From contig NC_014761.1 of NCBI RefSeq assembly GCF_000183745.1, forward strand, positions 1,922,001 to 1,986,000: a stretch of DNA of 64,000 bases, written 5' to 3'. A program made the translations under genes and the position numbers. Shown in pieces: positions 49,790 to 59,434 of this stretch. This DNA is from Oceanithermus profundus DSM 14977. GTDB taxonomy: Bacteria; Deinococcota; Deinococci; Deinococcales; Marinithermaceae. Below the pieces are notes generated by a model. That model was not told the origin of the DNA and did no database searches. It saw only the letters and a list, made by a program, of their open reading frames with translations. The stretch's first letter is position 1. Every line of letters begins with the position of its first letter.

Positions 49790-50491
49790 TCAATCTACCC
49801 GGTCGAGGTGGGCCAGGGTGTCCTCGACGAGCGCGGCCAGCTTCTGCGAGACCTCCACCAAGAAGGCCTCGAACGCCCCCGGCGCGGCGGTGTCGGCGGC
49901 GTCGGTGACGGCCCGCACCAGCGCCATCGGCACCCCCAGCTTGCGCGCCGCCCACAGCGCCGCCGCCCCTTCCATCTCCACCGCGTCGGCGGCGAAGGTC
50001 GCGCGGATCCAGCGGGCGGTCTCGGGGTCGGCCACGAACTTGTCGCCGCTGGCGACCCGGCCGCGCACGTGGTGGTAGCCGAGCCGCTGGGCGCTGGCGT
50101 GCAGCGCGCCCGCGAGGGCGGGGTCGGCGGGTATGAAGCGCTCGCCGCTGTCCAGCTCGCCCGGCTCGCGGCCCAGCGGGGTCAGGTCCATGTCCCACTG
50201 CACCGCGTCGTCGGCGATCAGCACGTCGCCGGTGGAAAGCTCGGGGTTGAGGGAACCCGCCACCCCCAGCCAGACGGCCCGCGACGGCGCGTAGCGGGCC
50301 ACCGCCCAGCCAACCACGGCGCCGGCGGCCGCCTTGCCGATGCCGCTTTCCAAGAGCCGCACCTCGTGCCCGCCCAGCTCGCCAGCAAACGCCGGCCAGG
50401 GGGCCTCGAGCTTCTCGGCGCGCCCCATGCGCGCCAGCACCGCCTCGGCCTCTTCGCCCTCGGCGGCCAGGAGCAGGATCGGGCCTTCCAT
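49790..50491 (-). CDS. mtnN: 5'-methylthioadenosine/S-adenosylhomocysteine nucleosidase (MTAN/Pfs)
   Basis: A 233-residue nucleoside phosphorylase-type protein: LLAAEGEEAEAVLARM, LLESGIGKAAAGAVVGWAV, GVAGSLNPELSTGDVLI, DAVEMEGAAALWAARKLGVPMALVRAVTDAAD. The VEMEGAA and TDAAD pieces are the substrate and catalytic motifs. It starts 1 bp after the luxS stop, so it cleaves S-adenosylhomocysteine to feed LuxS. A futalosine hydrolase is the main alternative in this phylum, but the luxS neighbour argues for MTAN. Confidence 0.88.
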   Translation of the reverse strand: MEGPILLLAAEGEEAEAVLARMGRAEKLEAPWPAFAGELGGHEVRLLESGIGKAAAGAVVGWAVARYAPSRAVWLGVAGSLNPELSTGDVLIADDAVQWDMDLTPLGREPGELDSGERFIPADPALAGALHASAQRLGYHHVRGRVASGDKFVADPETARWIRATFAADAVEMEGAAALWAARKLGVPMALVRAVTDAADTAAPGAFEAFLVEVSQKLAALVEDTLAHLDRVD

Positions 50492-50492
50492 C

Positions 50493-50963
50493 TCAGCGCC
50501 CCTCGATAAGAATCGTCTCTTGTACGTGCAACCCCTTCTCGAGCACGCGACGCGACCAGTACTTGGCCTCTTCCAGATCGTGGTCGCGGTAGTTGCCGCA
50601 CTCGAGCGGGTTGGCCGCCGGCACCGGCCCCTCGTGGGCGACGATGTCGGCCAGGGCCCCCGCGAAGGCCTCCATTACCGCCTCGGGCGCGGGCTGGCCG
50701 ATGATCACCGCGTAGAAGCCGGTGCGGCAGCCCATCGGGCTCACGTCCACGATGCCCTCCAGGTGGTCGCGCATCTTCATGGCGAGCAGGTGCTCGAAGG
50801 TGTGCATCGCCCCGGTGCCGATGACCTCGCGGTTGGGCTGGCCCACCCGCAGGTCCCACTTGCTGATCACCTCCCCGCCGGGGGTGTACTTCAGGTCGGC
50901 CAGGCGCACGTACGGCGCCCGCACTTTGGTGTGATCCAGATCGAACGAGGCAACCTTGGCCAT
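50493..50963 (-). CDS. luxS: S-ribosylhomocysteine lyase LuxS
   Basis: A 156-residue enzyme that makes homocysteine and the AI-2 precursor. Metal ligands are in GTGAMHTFEHLLA and LECGNYRDHDL; the catalytic cysteine is in PMGCRTGFY. The ATG at 50963 follows TACAAT (50970-50975) by 6 nt. Heads luxS-mtnN-prs. Confidence 0.97.
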   Translation of the reverse strand: MAKVASFDLDHTKVRAPYVRLADLKYTPGGEVISKWDLRVGQPNREVIGTGAMHTFEHLLAMKMRDHLEGIVDVSPMGCRTGFYAVIIGQPAPEAVMEAFAGALADIVAHEGPVPAANPLECGNYRDHDLEEAKYWSRRVLEKGLHVQETILIEGR

Positions 50964-50969
50964 GGGTCC

Positions 50970-50975
50970 ATTGTA
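50970..50975 (-). promoter_or_regulatory. Leaderless luxS promoter TACAAT
   Basis: TACAAT then GGACCC then ATG. Confidence 0.65.
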
Positions 50976-51062
50976 GTGGCGTGGCGGACGCGGGGAACCC
51001 CAGGGGCAACCGGCTCGCCTCTCTCACGCTGCAATGGGCGCACCCACTCTATGATGTGAGCG

Positions 51063-51410
51063 ATGCCCCTATTGCCCGACGAAGACCTGGAGGCCGTCGT
51101 GCGGCTCATGCCCGAGGCGTTCACCGTCCTCGAGTTCGCGGACCGGCTGGCCGAGGTGCGGCCCGAGCGCTGGGCCGAGCTGGTGGAACGTTACGGTCTC
51201 TACGGATCGGTCACCCGCTACTCGGCGCTCACCTATCTGGGCAACCGCCTTGGCGCCTACTCCCGCCGCAAGGGACGGCCGCTCTTGCTGCCGACGCCGC
51301 GCGGCTGGAAGCCCGAAGAAAGCCCGTTCCTGCGGCGCGCCACGCCGGAGGAGCGCAAACGCTTCGGCAGCCCCTGGATCGTCGTCTACCGCCGCCGCCC
51401 GGAAGGCTGA
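51063..51410 (+). CDS. Hypothetical protein, 115 aa
   Basis: A small basic protein with no recognised family. Helical N-terminal half (LEAVVRLMPEAFTVLEFADRLAEV, WAELVERYGLYG) and a basic segment (NRLGAYSRRKGRPLLLP) could be a winged-helix or nucleic-acid-binding fold, which is only a guess. TATGAT lies 7 nt upstream of the ATG, so it has its own leaderless promoter. Divergent from luxS. Confidence 0.72.
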   Translation: MPLLPDEDLEAVVRLMPEAFTVLEFADRLAEVRPERWAELVERYGLYGSVTRYSALTYLGNRLGAYSRRKGRPLLLPTPRGWKPEESPFLRRATPEERKRFGSPWIVVYRRRPEG

Positions 51411-51549
51411 ACCGCCGCGACGGCCTGGAACGCGCGCCCGCCCGGTCGGTGCGCGTGGGCCTTTCTCCGCGGAACGCGCGACGGCCCTCGCGCCGTGGGA
51501 CGTGCGTCCGCCGGGGTCGGTGCTAGCCTGAACGTGAAGGTTCGGCGCG

Positions 51550-53304
51550 ATGAACGAACGTTCTCTCCACCCGCTGGCCATGGCCCTGACCTCCATTGCC
51601 ATCGGCGTGGTGGCCGGGCTGGGGGCCGTCGTCTTCCGCGCCCTCATCGCCCTGATCCACAACCTCGTCTTCCTCGGCCGGTTCTCCACCTACTACGACG
51701 CCAACCAGCACACCGCCCTGAGCCCGCTGGGCTTCGGCGTCGTGGCCCTGGTGGTGATGGCGGCCCTGCTCGTCGTCTTCCTCACCCAGAACTACGCACC
51801 CGAGGCCCGCGGCCACGGGGTGCCCGAGGTGATGGACGCCATCTACTACCACCGCGGCCGGATCCGGCCCATCGTGGCCGTCGTCAAGTCGCTGGCGTCG
51901 GCGCTCTCGATCGGCAGCGGCGGGTCGGTGGGCCGGGAGGGGCCGATCATCCAGATCGGGGCCGCCTTTGGTTCGATCGCCTCGGCCTACCTGCGGCTGC
52001 CGCTGCCCCAGCGGATCACCCTGATCGCGGCGGGCGCCGGTGGGGGGATCGCCGCGACGTTCAACACCCCGGTCGGCGGGGTGCTCTTCGCGTTGGAAAT
52101 CCTGCTGCACGAGGTCAGCGTGCGCACCCTGGTCCCGGTCGCGCTGGCCACGGCCACGGCCACCTACCTGGGCCAGCTCTTCTTCGGGCCCCACCCTTCC
52201 TTCGTCATCCCCAGCTTCGAGACCCCCTACTTCGAGCTCGCCAACCCCTGGGTGCTCTTCGCCTACCTGGGGCTGGGGCTGCTCGCGGGCGCCGCCGCCG
52301 CGCTCTACATCCGGACGATCTACGGCTTCGAGGACTTCTTCAACCGCCGCTTCCGCCGCCGCCCCTACCTGCGCCACGCGCTGGGGATGGCGCTGGTGGG
52401 CGCGATCTTCGTGTTGCTGGCGCAGTACAGCGGCCACTACTACACCCAGGGCGTGGGGTACGCGACCGTGCAGGACGTGCTGATGGGGCGTCTGAACGGC
52501 TGGGGCTTCCTGCTGCTGCTCTTCGTCCTCAAGCTCGTCTCCACCGGCCTGACCCTGGGCTCGGGCGCCTCGGGCGGGATCTTCTCGCCCGGGCTCTTCA
52601 TGGGGGCCACCCTCGGCGGCGCTTACGGCCTGATCCTGGGGCAGGTCTTCCCGGCCCTGAACATCAGCCCGCCGGCCTTCGCGGTGGCCGGCATGGCCGG
52701 GGTCATCGGCGGCGCCACCGGCGCCGCGGTGACCGCGATCGTGATCATCTTCGAGATGACGCTCGACTACAGCGCCGTGCTGCCCATGGCCATCACCGTG
52801 GCCGCCAGCTACGGGCTGCGCAAGGCGCTCCTGGCCGAGAGCATCTACACGATGAAGCTCGAGCGCCGCGGCCACCCCATGCCCGACGCGCTGCAGACCA
52901 ACTTCGCCTACATGCAGCCGGTCGCCCAGATCATGGAGCGGCGGGTCGTGCGGGTCCAGGCCGACGTTCCGGTCGCGACGTTCCTGGAGACGCACCGCGG
53001 CCGGTTGGCGACGCACTGGTTCGTGGCCTACGAAGGCGGGCGGCCGCAGGGCTACCTGCGCCCGCAGGACGCGCTGGGGCTGGCGCTCGAGGCCGACCCC
53101 GGGCAGCCGGTCGCCGCCTACCTGGCGCGGGACTTCGTGCTGGTGGGCGAGCGCCGCCGGCTGTTCAACCTCGTGCCCACGATGCGCCGCCACGGCGCTG
53201 CGGCGGCGCTCGTGCTGGGGGGTACGAACGGCGGCGTGGTGGGGGTGGTCTCCGCCGCGGAGCTGGGCCGCCTGACGCTCGACGTCAGCGAGCTCTACGT
53301 TTGA
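51550..53304 (+). CDS. ClC-type chloride channel/antiporter with CBS domains
   Basis: A 584-residue protein. The ClC core has SIGSGGSVGREGPIIQIGAAFG (selectivity loop with gating glutamate), GASGGIFSPGLFMGA (GxFxP motif) and AGMAGVIGGATGAAVTAIVIIFEMTLDYS. A C-terminal cytosolic region (about 450-584) with MERRVVRVQADVPVATFLETHRGR is a CBS pair. Whether it is a channel or a Cl-/H+ exchanger depends on residues I did not align. TAGCCT about 26 nt upstream is the likely -10; 51411-51549 is otherwise empty. Confidence 0.92.
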   Translation: MNERSLHPLAMALTSIAIGVVAGLGAVVFRALIALIHNLVFLGRFSTYYDANQHTALSPLGFGVVALVVMAALLVVFLTQNYAPEARGHGVPEVMDAIYYHRGRIRPIVAVVKSLASALSIGSGGSVGREGPIIQIGAAFGSIASAYLRLPLPQRITLIAAGAGGGIAATFNTPVGGVLFALEILLHEVSVRTLVPVALATATATYLGQLFFGPHPSFVIPSFETPYFELANPWVLFAYLGLGLLAGAAAALYIRTIYGFEDFFNRRFRRRPYLRHALGMALVGAIFVLLAQYSGHYYTQGVGYATVQDVLMGRLNGWGFLLLLFVLKLVSTGLTLGSGASGGIFSPGLFMGATLGGAYGLILGQVFPALNISPPAFAVAGMAGVIGGATGAAVTAIVIIFEMTLDYSAVLPMAITVAASYGLRKALLAESIYTMKLERRGHPMPDALQTNFAYMQPVAQIMERRVVRVQADVPVATFLETHRGRLATHWFVAYEGGRPQGYLRPQDALGLALEADPGQPVAAYLARDFVLVGERRRLFNLVPTMRRHGAAAALVLGGTNGGVVGVVSAAELGRLTLDVSELYV

Positions 53305-53322
53305 CGGGGGCCGCGGCCGCGG

Positions 53323-53595
53323 TCACGCCCGCGGCCGGCGCTCGAGCTCGTCGACGAGCTGCCAGAGGAAGCGTTCGAAGTCCTCCGGCAGCAGGGTAAC
53401 GCCGTAGGCGCGCCGCACCCGCTCCACGAGCTCCTCGCGCCCGGTCGCGTCGTTGACGAAGTCGCGCAAACGGCTCCGGTCGCTCACCCAAGCCACCGGG
53501 TACCCGATGGCCTCCAGCAGACGGCCGATCCGCTCGGCCCGCGCCTCCACCTCGAAGGTTTCGGCCGGAACCAAGGATCCCTCGAACGTTTCCAT
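53323..53595 (-). CDS. Hypothetical protein, 90 aa
   Basis: A small charged protein of unknown family: METFEGSLVPAETFEVEARAERIGRLLE, SRLRDFVNDATGREELVERVRRAYGV, LPEDFERFLWQLVDELERRP. It looks all-helical. TATCGT (53603-53608) lies 7 nt upstream and overlaps the ribokinase stop region. Convergent with the ClC gene. Confidence 0.65.
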   Translation of the reverse strand: METFEGSLVPAETFEVEARAERIGRLLEAIGYPVAWVSDRSRLRDFVNDATGREELVERVRRAYGVTLLPEDFERFLWQLVDELERRPRA

Positions 53596-53600
53596 GAACC

Positions 53601-54509
53601 CTACGATAGCAACGAACGAACGGCCTCCGCGGTCGGCAGCGACGGCTGCGCCCCCGGCCGCGTGGCCGCGAGCGCCCCGGCGGCGCTGCCGAAGCGCAGC
53701 GCCCGCACCAGGGGTTCGCCGGCGGCCAGCGCCGCCGCCAGCCCGCCCACGAAGGCGTCGCCGGCGGCGGTGGTGTCCACCGCCCGGACTTCGAAGGCCG
53801 GCAGGGTGCCCGCGCCCTCGGCCCCGGCCCAGACCAGGCCGCGCGCGCCCAGGGTGACGACCGCGACCGGAACCCGGCGCGCCAGCACGCGGGCCAGGGC
53901 GAGCGCCTCCTCCGGCCCTGCGGGTTCCCGCGCGCCGGCCACCCGGGCCGCCTCGAACTCGTTGACCACCAGCACGCCGAGCGCCCCCAAGAGCCCTTCC
54001 GGTAGCGGCTGCGCCGGCGCGGCGTTGAGCAGCACCCGCGCCCCCGCCGCCCGCCCCAGCTCGGCGGCCCGCTGGACCGTTTCGAGCGGCGTTTCCAGCT
54101 GCAAGACGACGACCCCGGCCGCCGCGAACCGCTCGGGGCTGAGGTCATCCGGCCACAGGCGGGCGTTGGCCCCGGGCGAGACGACGATGGCGTTCTGGCC
54201 GTCCTCACCCACGCTGATCAGGGCCACGCCGGTGGGCACGTCCAGCTCGGCCACGTCCTCGGTCGCGATGCCCTCGGCTTCCAGGCCGCGCTTCAGCTCG
54301 GCGCCGTAGGCGTCGGCCCCGACGCGGCCGATCATCCGCACCCGCGCCCCCAGCCGGGCCGCGGCCACCGCCTGGTTGGCCCCCTTGCCGCCGGGGAAGC
54401 GCCGCAGGTCGCCGCCGACGACGGTCTCCCCGGGTTTGGGGTGGCGCGGCACCGGCACCACCAGGTCCATGTTGAGGCTGCCGACCACCAGCACGCTCGC
54501 GGATTCCAT
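53601..54509 (-). CDS. rbsK: Ribokinase (PfkB family)
   Basis: A 302-residue sugar kinase: VLVVGSLNMDLVVPVPRHPKPGETVVGG, FPGGKGANQAVAAARLGA and the C-terminal anion hole AVDTTAAGDAFVGGLAAALA. These are the RbsK signatures. It may also phosphorylate ribose released by nucleoside hydrolases; a relative with pseudouridine specificity cannot be excluded since psuG is present in the window without psuK. TACCAT lies 5 nt upstream of the ATG at 54509. Confidence 0.88.
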   Translation of the reverse strand: MESASVLVVGSLNMDLVVPVPRHPKPGETVVGGDLRRFPGGKGANQAVAAARLGARVRMIGRVGADAYGAELKRGLEAEGIATEDVAELDVPTGVALISVGEDGQNAIVVSPGANARLWPDDLSPERFAAAGVVVLQLETPLETVQRAAELGRAAGARVLLNAAPAQPLPEGLLGALGVLVVNEFEAARVAGAREPAGPEEALALARVLARRVPVAVVTLGARGLVWAGAEGAGTLPAFEVRAVDTTAAGDAFVGGLAAALAAGEPLVRALRFGSAAGALAATRPGAQPSLPTAEAVRSLLS

Positions 54510-54524
54510 GCCCCATGGTACGCA

Positions 54525-54550
54525 GAAACGGCCCCCGCAGGGGCCGTTTC
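54525..54550. terminator. Hairpin between katG and ribokinase
   Basis: An 11-bp perfect stem (GAAACGGCCCC / GGGGCCGTTTC) with a CGCA loop, just past the katG stop. T-tract weak. Confidence 0.7.
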
Positions 54551-54562
54551 GAATGGTGCGGC

Positions 54563-56810
<2,248 letters not shown>

Positions 56811-56815
56811 GCTAC

Positions 56816-56821
56816 ACTATA
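56816..56821 (-). promoter_or_regulatory. -10 element TATAGT of katG
   Basis: TATAGT upstream of the dyad, 48 nt before the ATG; katG has a leader with an AAGGAGG site. Confidence 0.65.
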
Positions 56822-56868
56822 GCCCCCGCCCGAGCCCTCGAGTGTGAGCGGGGACCCTTTTGCTCCGG

Positions 56869-58119
56869 CTACGCCCGGCGCGCGGCGGGCCCGCCGCCCG
56901 TGCGCCAGAGCACGGCGACCCCCAGGACCGCCGCGGTGACCGAGGCGGAGAGGATGCCCAGCTTGGCCTCGTCCAGCAGCGCCGCGTCGAAGGCGAGGCC
57001 GGCGATGAAGAGGGCCATGGTGAAGCCGATGCCCGCGACCAGCCCGACGCCCCCGATCGCCCGCCAGCTCACCCCCTCGGGCAGCTTGGCCAGGCCCAGG
57101 CGCACCGCCAGGAAGGCGAAGAGCAGGATGCCCAGCGGCTTGCCGAGCAGCAGCCCCAGGAAGATGCCGAGGGCTACGGCCCCCACCTGGGTGCCCTCGA
57201 GCGCCACCCCGGCGTTGAAGAAGGCGAAGACGGGCATGATGAAGTAGGCCACGTAGGGGTGGAGCATGTGTTCCAGCCGGTGCAGCGGCGACTGGGCCTC
57301 GCGCGCCGCGTCCTCGAGGTGCTCGAGCCGCGCCTCTTGCAGCTCCGGGTCGGCGGCCGCCGCGTCGCTGTGGTCGGGAAGCGGCCGCGCCTTGCCGATC
57401 GGAACCGCGAACGCGAGCAGCACCCCGGCGATGGTGGCGTGCACCCCCGAAAGCAGCACGAAGTACCAGAGCACCAGGCCGACGAGCAGGTACGCCGGCA
57501 GCGAGCGCACCCGCAGCGCCCCCAGCAGCAGGGCGAAACCGAAGACCAGCGCGGCCACGCCCAGCGCCCCGGGGTCGAGGTTGCTCGTGTAGAAGAGCGC
57601 GATCACCAGCACCGCCCCCAGGTCGTCGACGATGGCCAGCGCGGTGAGGAAGACCTTGAGCGAGAGCGGCACCCGCTTGCCCAAAAGCGAGAGCACCCCC
57701 AGGGCGAAGGCGATGTCGGTGGCCATGGGCACGCCCCAGCCCGCCGCCCCCGCGCCCCCGTAGTTGAGCGCGGTGTAGATGAGCGCGGGGGTGACCATCC
57801 CCCCCAGCGCCGCGGCGACGGCGAGGCCCGCCTGCTTGGGGTTCTTGAGCTCGCCCTGCAACAGCTCGCGCTTGAGCTCGAGCCCCACCAGCAGGAAGAA
57901 GAAGGCCATGAGGAAGTCGTTGACGAAGTGGAGCAGGCTCTTCTTCAGCACCCAGTCGCCCACCTGCAGCTTGAGGTAGACGTCGCGCAGGTCGAAGTAG
58001 GCCTGGGCCCAGGGGGAGTTGCTCAGCAGAAAAGCGATCAGGGCGGTGGTGAACAGCAGGATCCCGCCCTTGGCCTCGCTTTCCAGGAATTGTTCAACCA
58101 GTCGTTTGATTGGGCGCAT
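56869..58119 (-). CDS. nhaA: Na+/H+ antiporter NhaA
   Basis: A 416-residue transporter: [53 protein letters not shown] and [20 protein letters not shown] with the paired aspartates that bind Na+/H+. A cytosolic insert (about 230-275) is rather long. ATG 58119 follows TAATCT (58126-58131) by 6 nt, a leaderless promoter. It excretes sodium and regulates pH. Confidence 0.95.
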   Translation of the reverse strand: MRPIKRLVEQFLESEAKGGILLFTTALIAFLLSNSPWAQAYFDLRDVYLKLQVGDWVLKKSLLHFVNDFLMAFFFLLVGLELKRELLQGELKNPKQAGLAVAAALGGMVTPALIYTALNYGGAGAAGWGVPMATDIAFALGVLSLLGKRVPLSLKVFLTALAIVDDLGAVLVIALFYTSNLDPGALGVAALVFGFALLLGALRVRSLPAYLLVGLVLWYFVLLSGVHATIAGVLLAFAVPIGKARPLPDHSDAAAADPELQEARLEHLEDAAREAQSPLHRLEHMLHPYVAYFIMPVFAFFNAGVALEGTQVGAVALGIFLGLLLGKPLGILLFAFLAVRLGLAKLPEGVSWRAIGGVGLVAGIGFTMALFIAGLAFDAALLDEAKLGILSASVTAAVLGVAVLWRTGGGPAARRA

Positions 58120-58166
58120 AGGTATAGATTACCCCGCAGGTCGACGGAAACCGGACGTCGCCGGGC

Positions 58167-58640
58167 TCACGCGGTGCGTTTTTCTTCGTGGGCCATCTTG
58201 GCCCGGCAAGCGGGGCAGACCCCGTGGAACTCGAGGTGCACGTCGCCCACGCTCCAGGCCGCGACCTCGTCTTCTTCTTCCTCGAAGAGCGCCGTGGGCC
58301 GCAGCCGCTCGAGCGGCCCCTCGACCCCCACGTCGACCATGCGCCCGCAGATCTTGCAGACCAGGTGGTGGTGGGGCTCGGTGTTGACGTCGTAGCGGGT
58401 ATGGCCGTCGGGCCCCACGAAGCGGGAGATCAGGCCCGCCTCGGCCAGCTTGGCCAGGTTCTGGTAGAGGGTCGCGATCGAGAGCGGCTTGCCGCGCTCG
58501 CGCAGCGCCTCCAGCATCTCCTCGGGGGTGTAGTGCTCGTGGGTTTCGTGCAGGAGCTCGAGGATGCGGCAACGCGCCTCGGTGGCCCGAAGGTGCCTCT
58601 GCTCGATGAGTTGGGTCAACTGCTCGCGGTTACAGGCCAT
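58167..58640 (-). CDS. Fur/PerR-family metalloregulator
   Basis: A 157-residue repressor. The winged helix is in residues 1-80 (LTQLIEQRHLRATEARCRILELLHE, YTPEEMLEALRERGKPLSIATLYQNLAKL). The metal sites are EPHHHLVCKICGRMVDV and HGVCPACRAKM: two CxxC pairs for structural zinc and a histidine-rich regulatory site, as in PerR and Fur. An insert EEEEDEVAAW before the last CxxC is unusual. ATG 58640 was chosen over 58652 because the CATAAT -10 overlaps the upstream ATG. Lies between nhaA and the ferritin gene, with katG nearby; PerR role inferred. Confidence 0.88.
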   Translation of the reverse strand: MACNREQLTQLIEQRHLRATEARCRILELLHETHEHYTPEEMLEALRERGKPLSIATLYQNLAKLAEAGLISRFVGPDGHTRYDVNTEPHHHLVCKICGRMVDVGVEGPLERLRPTALFEEEEDEVAAWSVGDVHLEFHGVCPACRAKMAHEEKRTA

Positions 58641-58663
58641 AAACACTTCCATTATGACAAAAC

Positions 58664-58687
58664 GGGGGCCTCACAATGGAAGCCCCC
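58664..58687 (-). terminator. Terminator of the ferritin-like gene
   Basis: GGGGGC/GCCCCC stem with a 12-nt loop, followed on the minus strand by GTTTTGT. It directly abuts the fur -10. Confidence 0.75.
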
Positions 58688-58703
58688 TTTCTTTTCACGT
58701 CCC

Positions 58704-59132
58704 TTACTCCGGGAAGCCCTCGAGCAGCTTGGCGACCTCTTCCTTGTGGTGGGTCTCGTCCACGATCATGTCGTGCAGCTGCGCCACCAGGGCCAGCTCC
58801 CCGGCCTCCTCAGCCTGGGCCATGCGGCGGGTGTAGCGCTCGATCGTCTCGGTCTCGGCGGCGAGCACCGCCTCCAGCATCGCGCGCGGGGTCGTGGCCT
58901 TGGCCACCGGGGCCGGCTCGGCCGTGGGCACCCCGCCAAGGGCCGAGATCTTGTCGGCCAGCACCTGGGCGTGCTTCAACTCGTCGGCCGCCTCCGCGAG
59001 GAAGAAGTCGCGCAGCGCGGGGCGGAAGGGGCCCGCCACCTCGGCGGCGTAGACCGTGTAGGCGATCACGGCTTGGTACTCGTGGGCCAGGTCCTGGTTG
59101 AGTCCGTCGATAAGTTCTTGCTTCGTGGTCAT
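58704..59132 (-). CDS. Ferritin-like (bacterioferritin/Dps-type) di-iron protein
   Basis: A 142-residue four-helix protein: LIDGLNQDLAHEYQAVIAYTVYAAEV, EAADELKHAQVLADKISALGG, LEAVLAAETETIERYTRRMAQAEE and LVAQLHDMIVDETHHKEEVAKLL. The E, ExxH, E and ExxH-like residues (HEYQ, DELKH, AETET, DETHH) give a di-iron site. It stores iron or removes peroxide. Two ATGs are possible; 59132 has GAGG 8 nt upstream. The promoter is overlapped by a dyad similar to that at katG. Confidence 0.9.
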   Translation of the reverse strand: MTTKQELIDGLNQDLAHEYQAVIAYTVYAAEVAGPFRPALRDFFLAEAADELKHAQVLADKISALGGVPTAEPAPVAKATTPRAMLEAVLAAETETIERYTRRMAQAEEAGELALVAQLHDMIVDETHHKEEVAKLLEGFPE

Positions 59133-59144
59133 CCTCATCACCTC

Positions 59145-59180
59145 GAATATAATCATAACGGTTATGCATATGTTTTGCAA
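59145..59180 (-). promoter_or_regulatory. Ferritin-gene promoter TTGCAA-17-TATGAT
   Basis: A -35 TTGCAA, a 17-bp spacer and TATGAT can be read on the minus strand; the dyad lies between and over the -10, so bound repressor would block polymerase. Confidence 0.65.
59154..59166. promoter_or_regulatory. Ferritin-gene operator: CATAAC-G-GTTATG dyad
   Basis: A perfect 6-1-6 inverted repeat inside the promoter. It shares CAT-AC-G features and AT-rich flanks with the katG dyad, whose central 13 bp are CATTACCGCTATG. Confidence 0.65.
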
Positions 59181-59181
59181 C

Positions 59182-59204
59182 CCCCCGGTCCCGCCGCCCG
59201 GGGG
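59182..59204 (-). terminator. Possible terminator of the SARP-like gene cluster
   Basis: CCCCCGG / CCGGGGG stem with a 9-nt loop just past the 59-aa gene; no long T-tract. Confidence 0.45.
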
Positions 59205-59220
59205 CCGCCCGCCCCGCTCG

Positions 59221-59400
59221 TCAAGAGGGGTCCGCGGCCTCCGGATCGCGCTCCGCCGCGCTGCGGCTCCGCAGGTGCTCGACCAGCCGTTCGAGGTTGG
59301 GGAAGTAGCGCACGCCTTCCGCGGCGTCCCGGACCTCGATGCGCACGCCCTCCTCGTCGCGCCACAACCTGAGCACGAAGACCTGCACGCGCCGTTCCAT
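59221..59400 (-). CDS. Small protein of 59 aa downstream of the SARP-like regulator
   Basis: Reads MERRVQVFVLRLWRDEEGVR, then IEVRDAAEGVRYFPNLERLVEHLRSR and a charged tail. A strand-strand-helix pattern is apparent. GGGAGG lies 4 nt upstream of the ATG. It begins 34 bp after the SARP-like gene and is probably co-transcribed with it. Not a fragment of any recognised domain. The RBS and the YFPNLERLVEHL block argue that it is real. Confidence 0.65.
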   Translation of the reverse strand: MERRVQVFVLRLWRDEEGVRIEVRDAAEGVRYFPNLERLVEHLRSRSAAERDPEAADPS

Positions 59401-59434
59401 AGCGCCTCCCGAAACCAGGCTGGCACGGCGGGCG

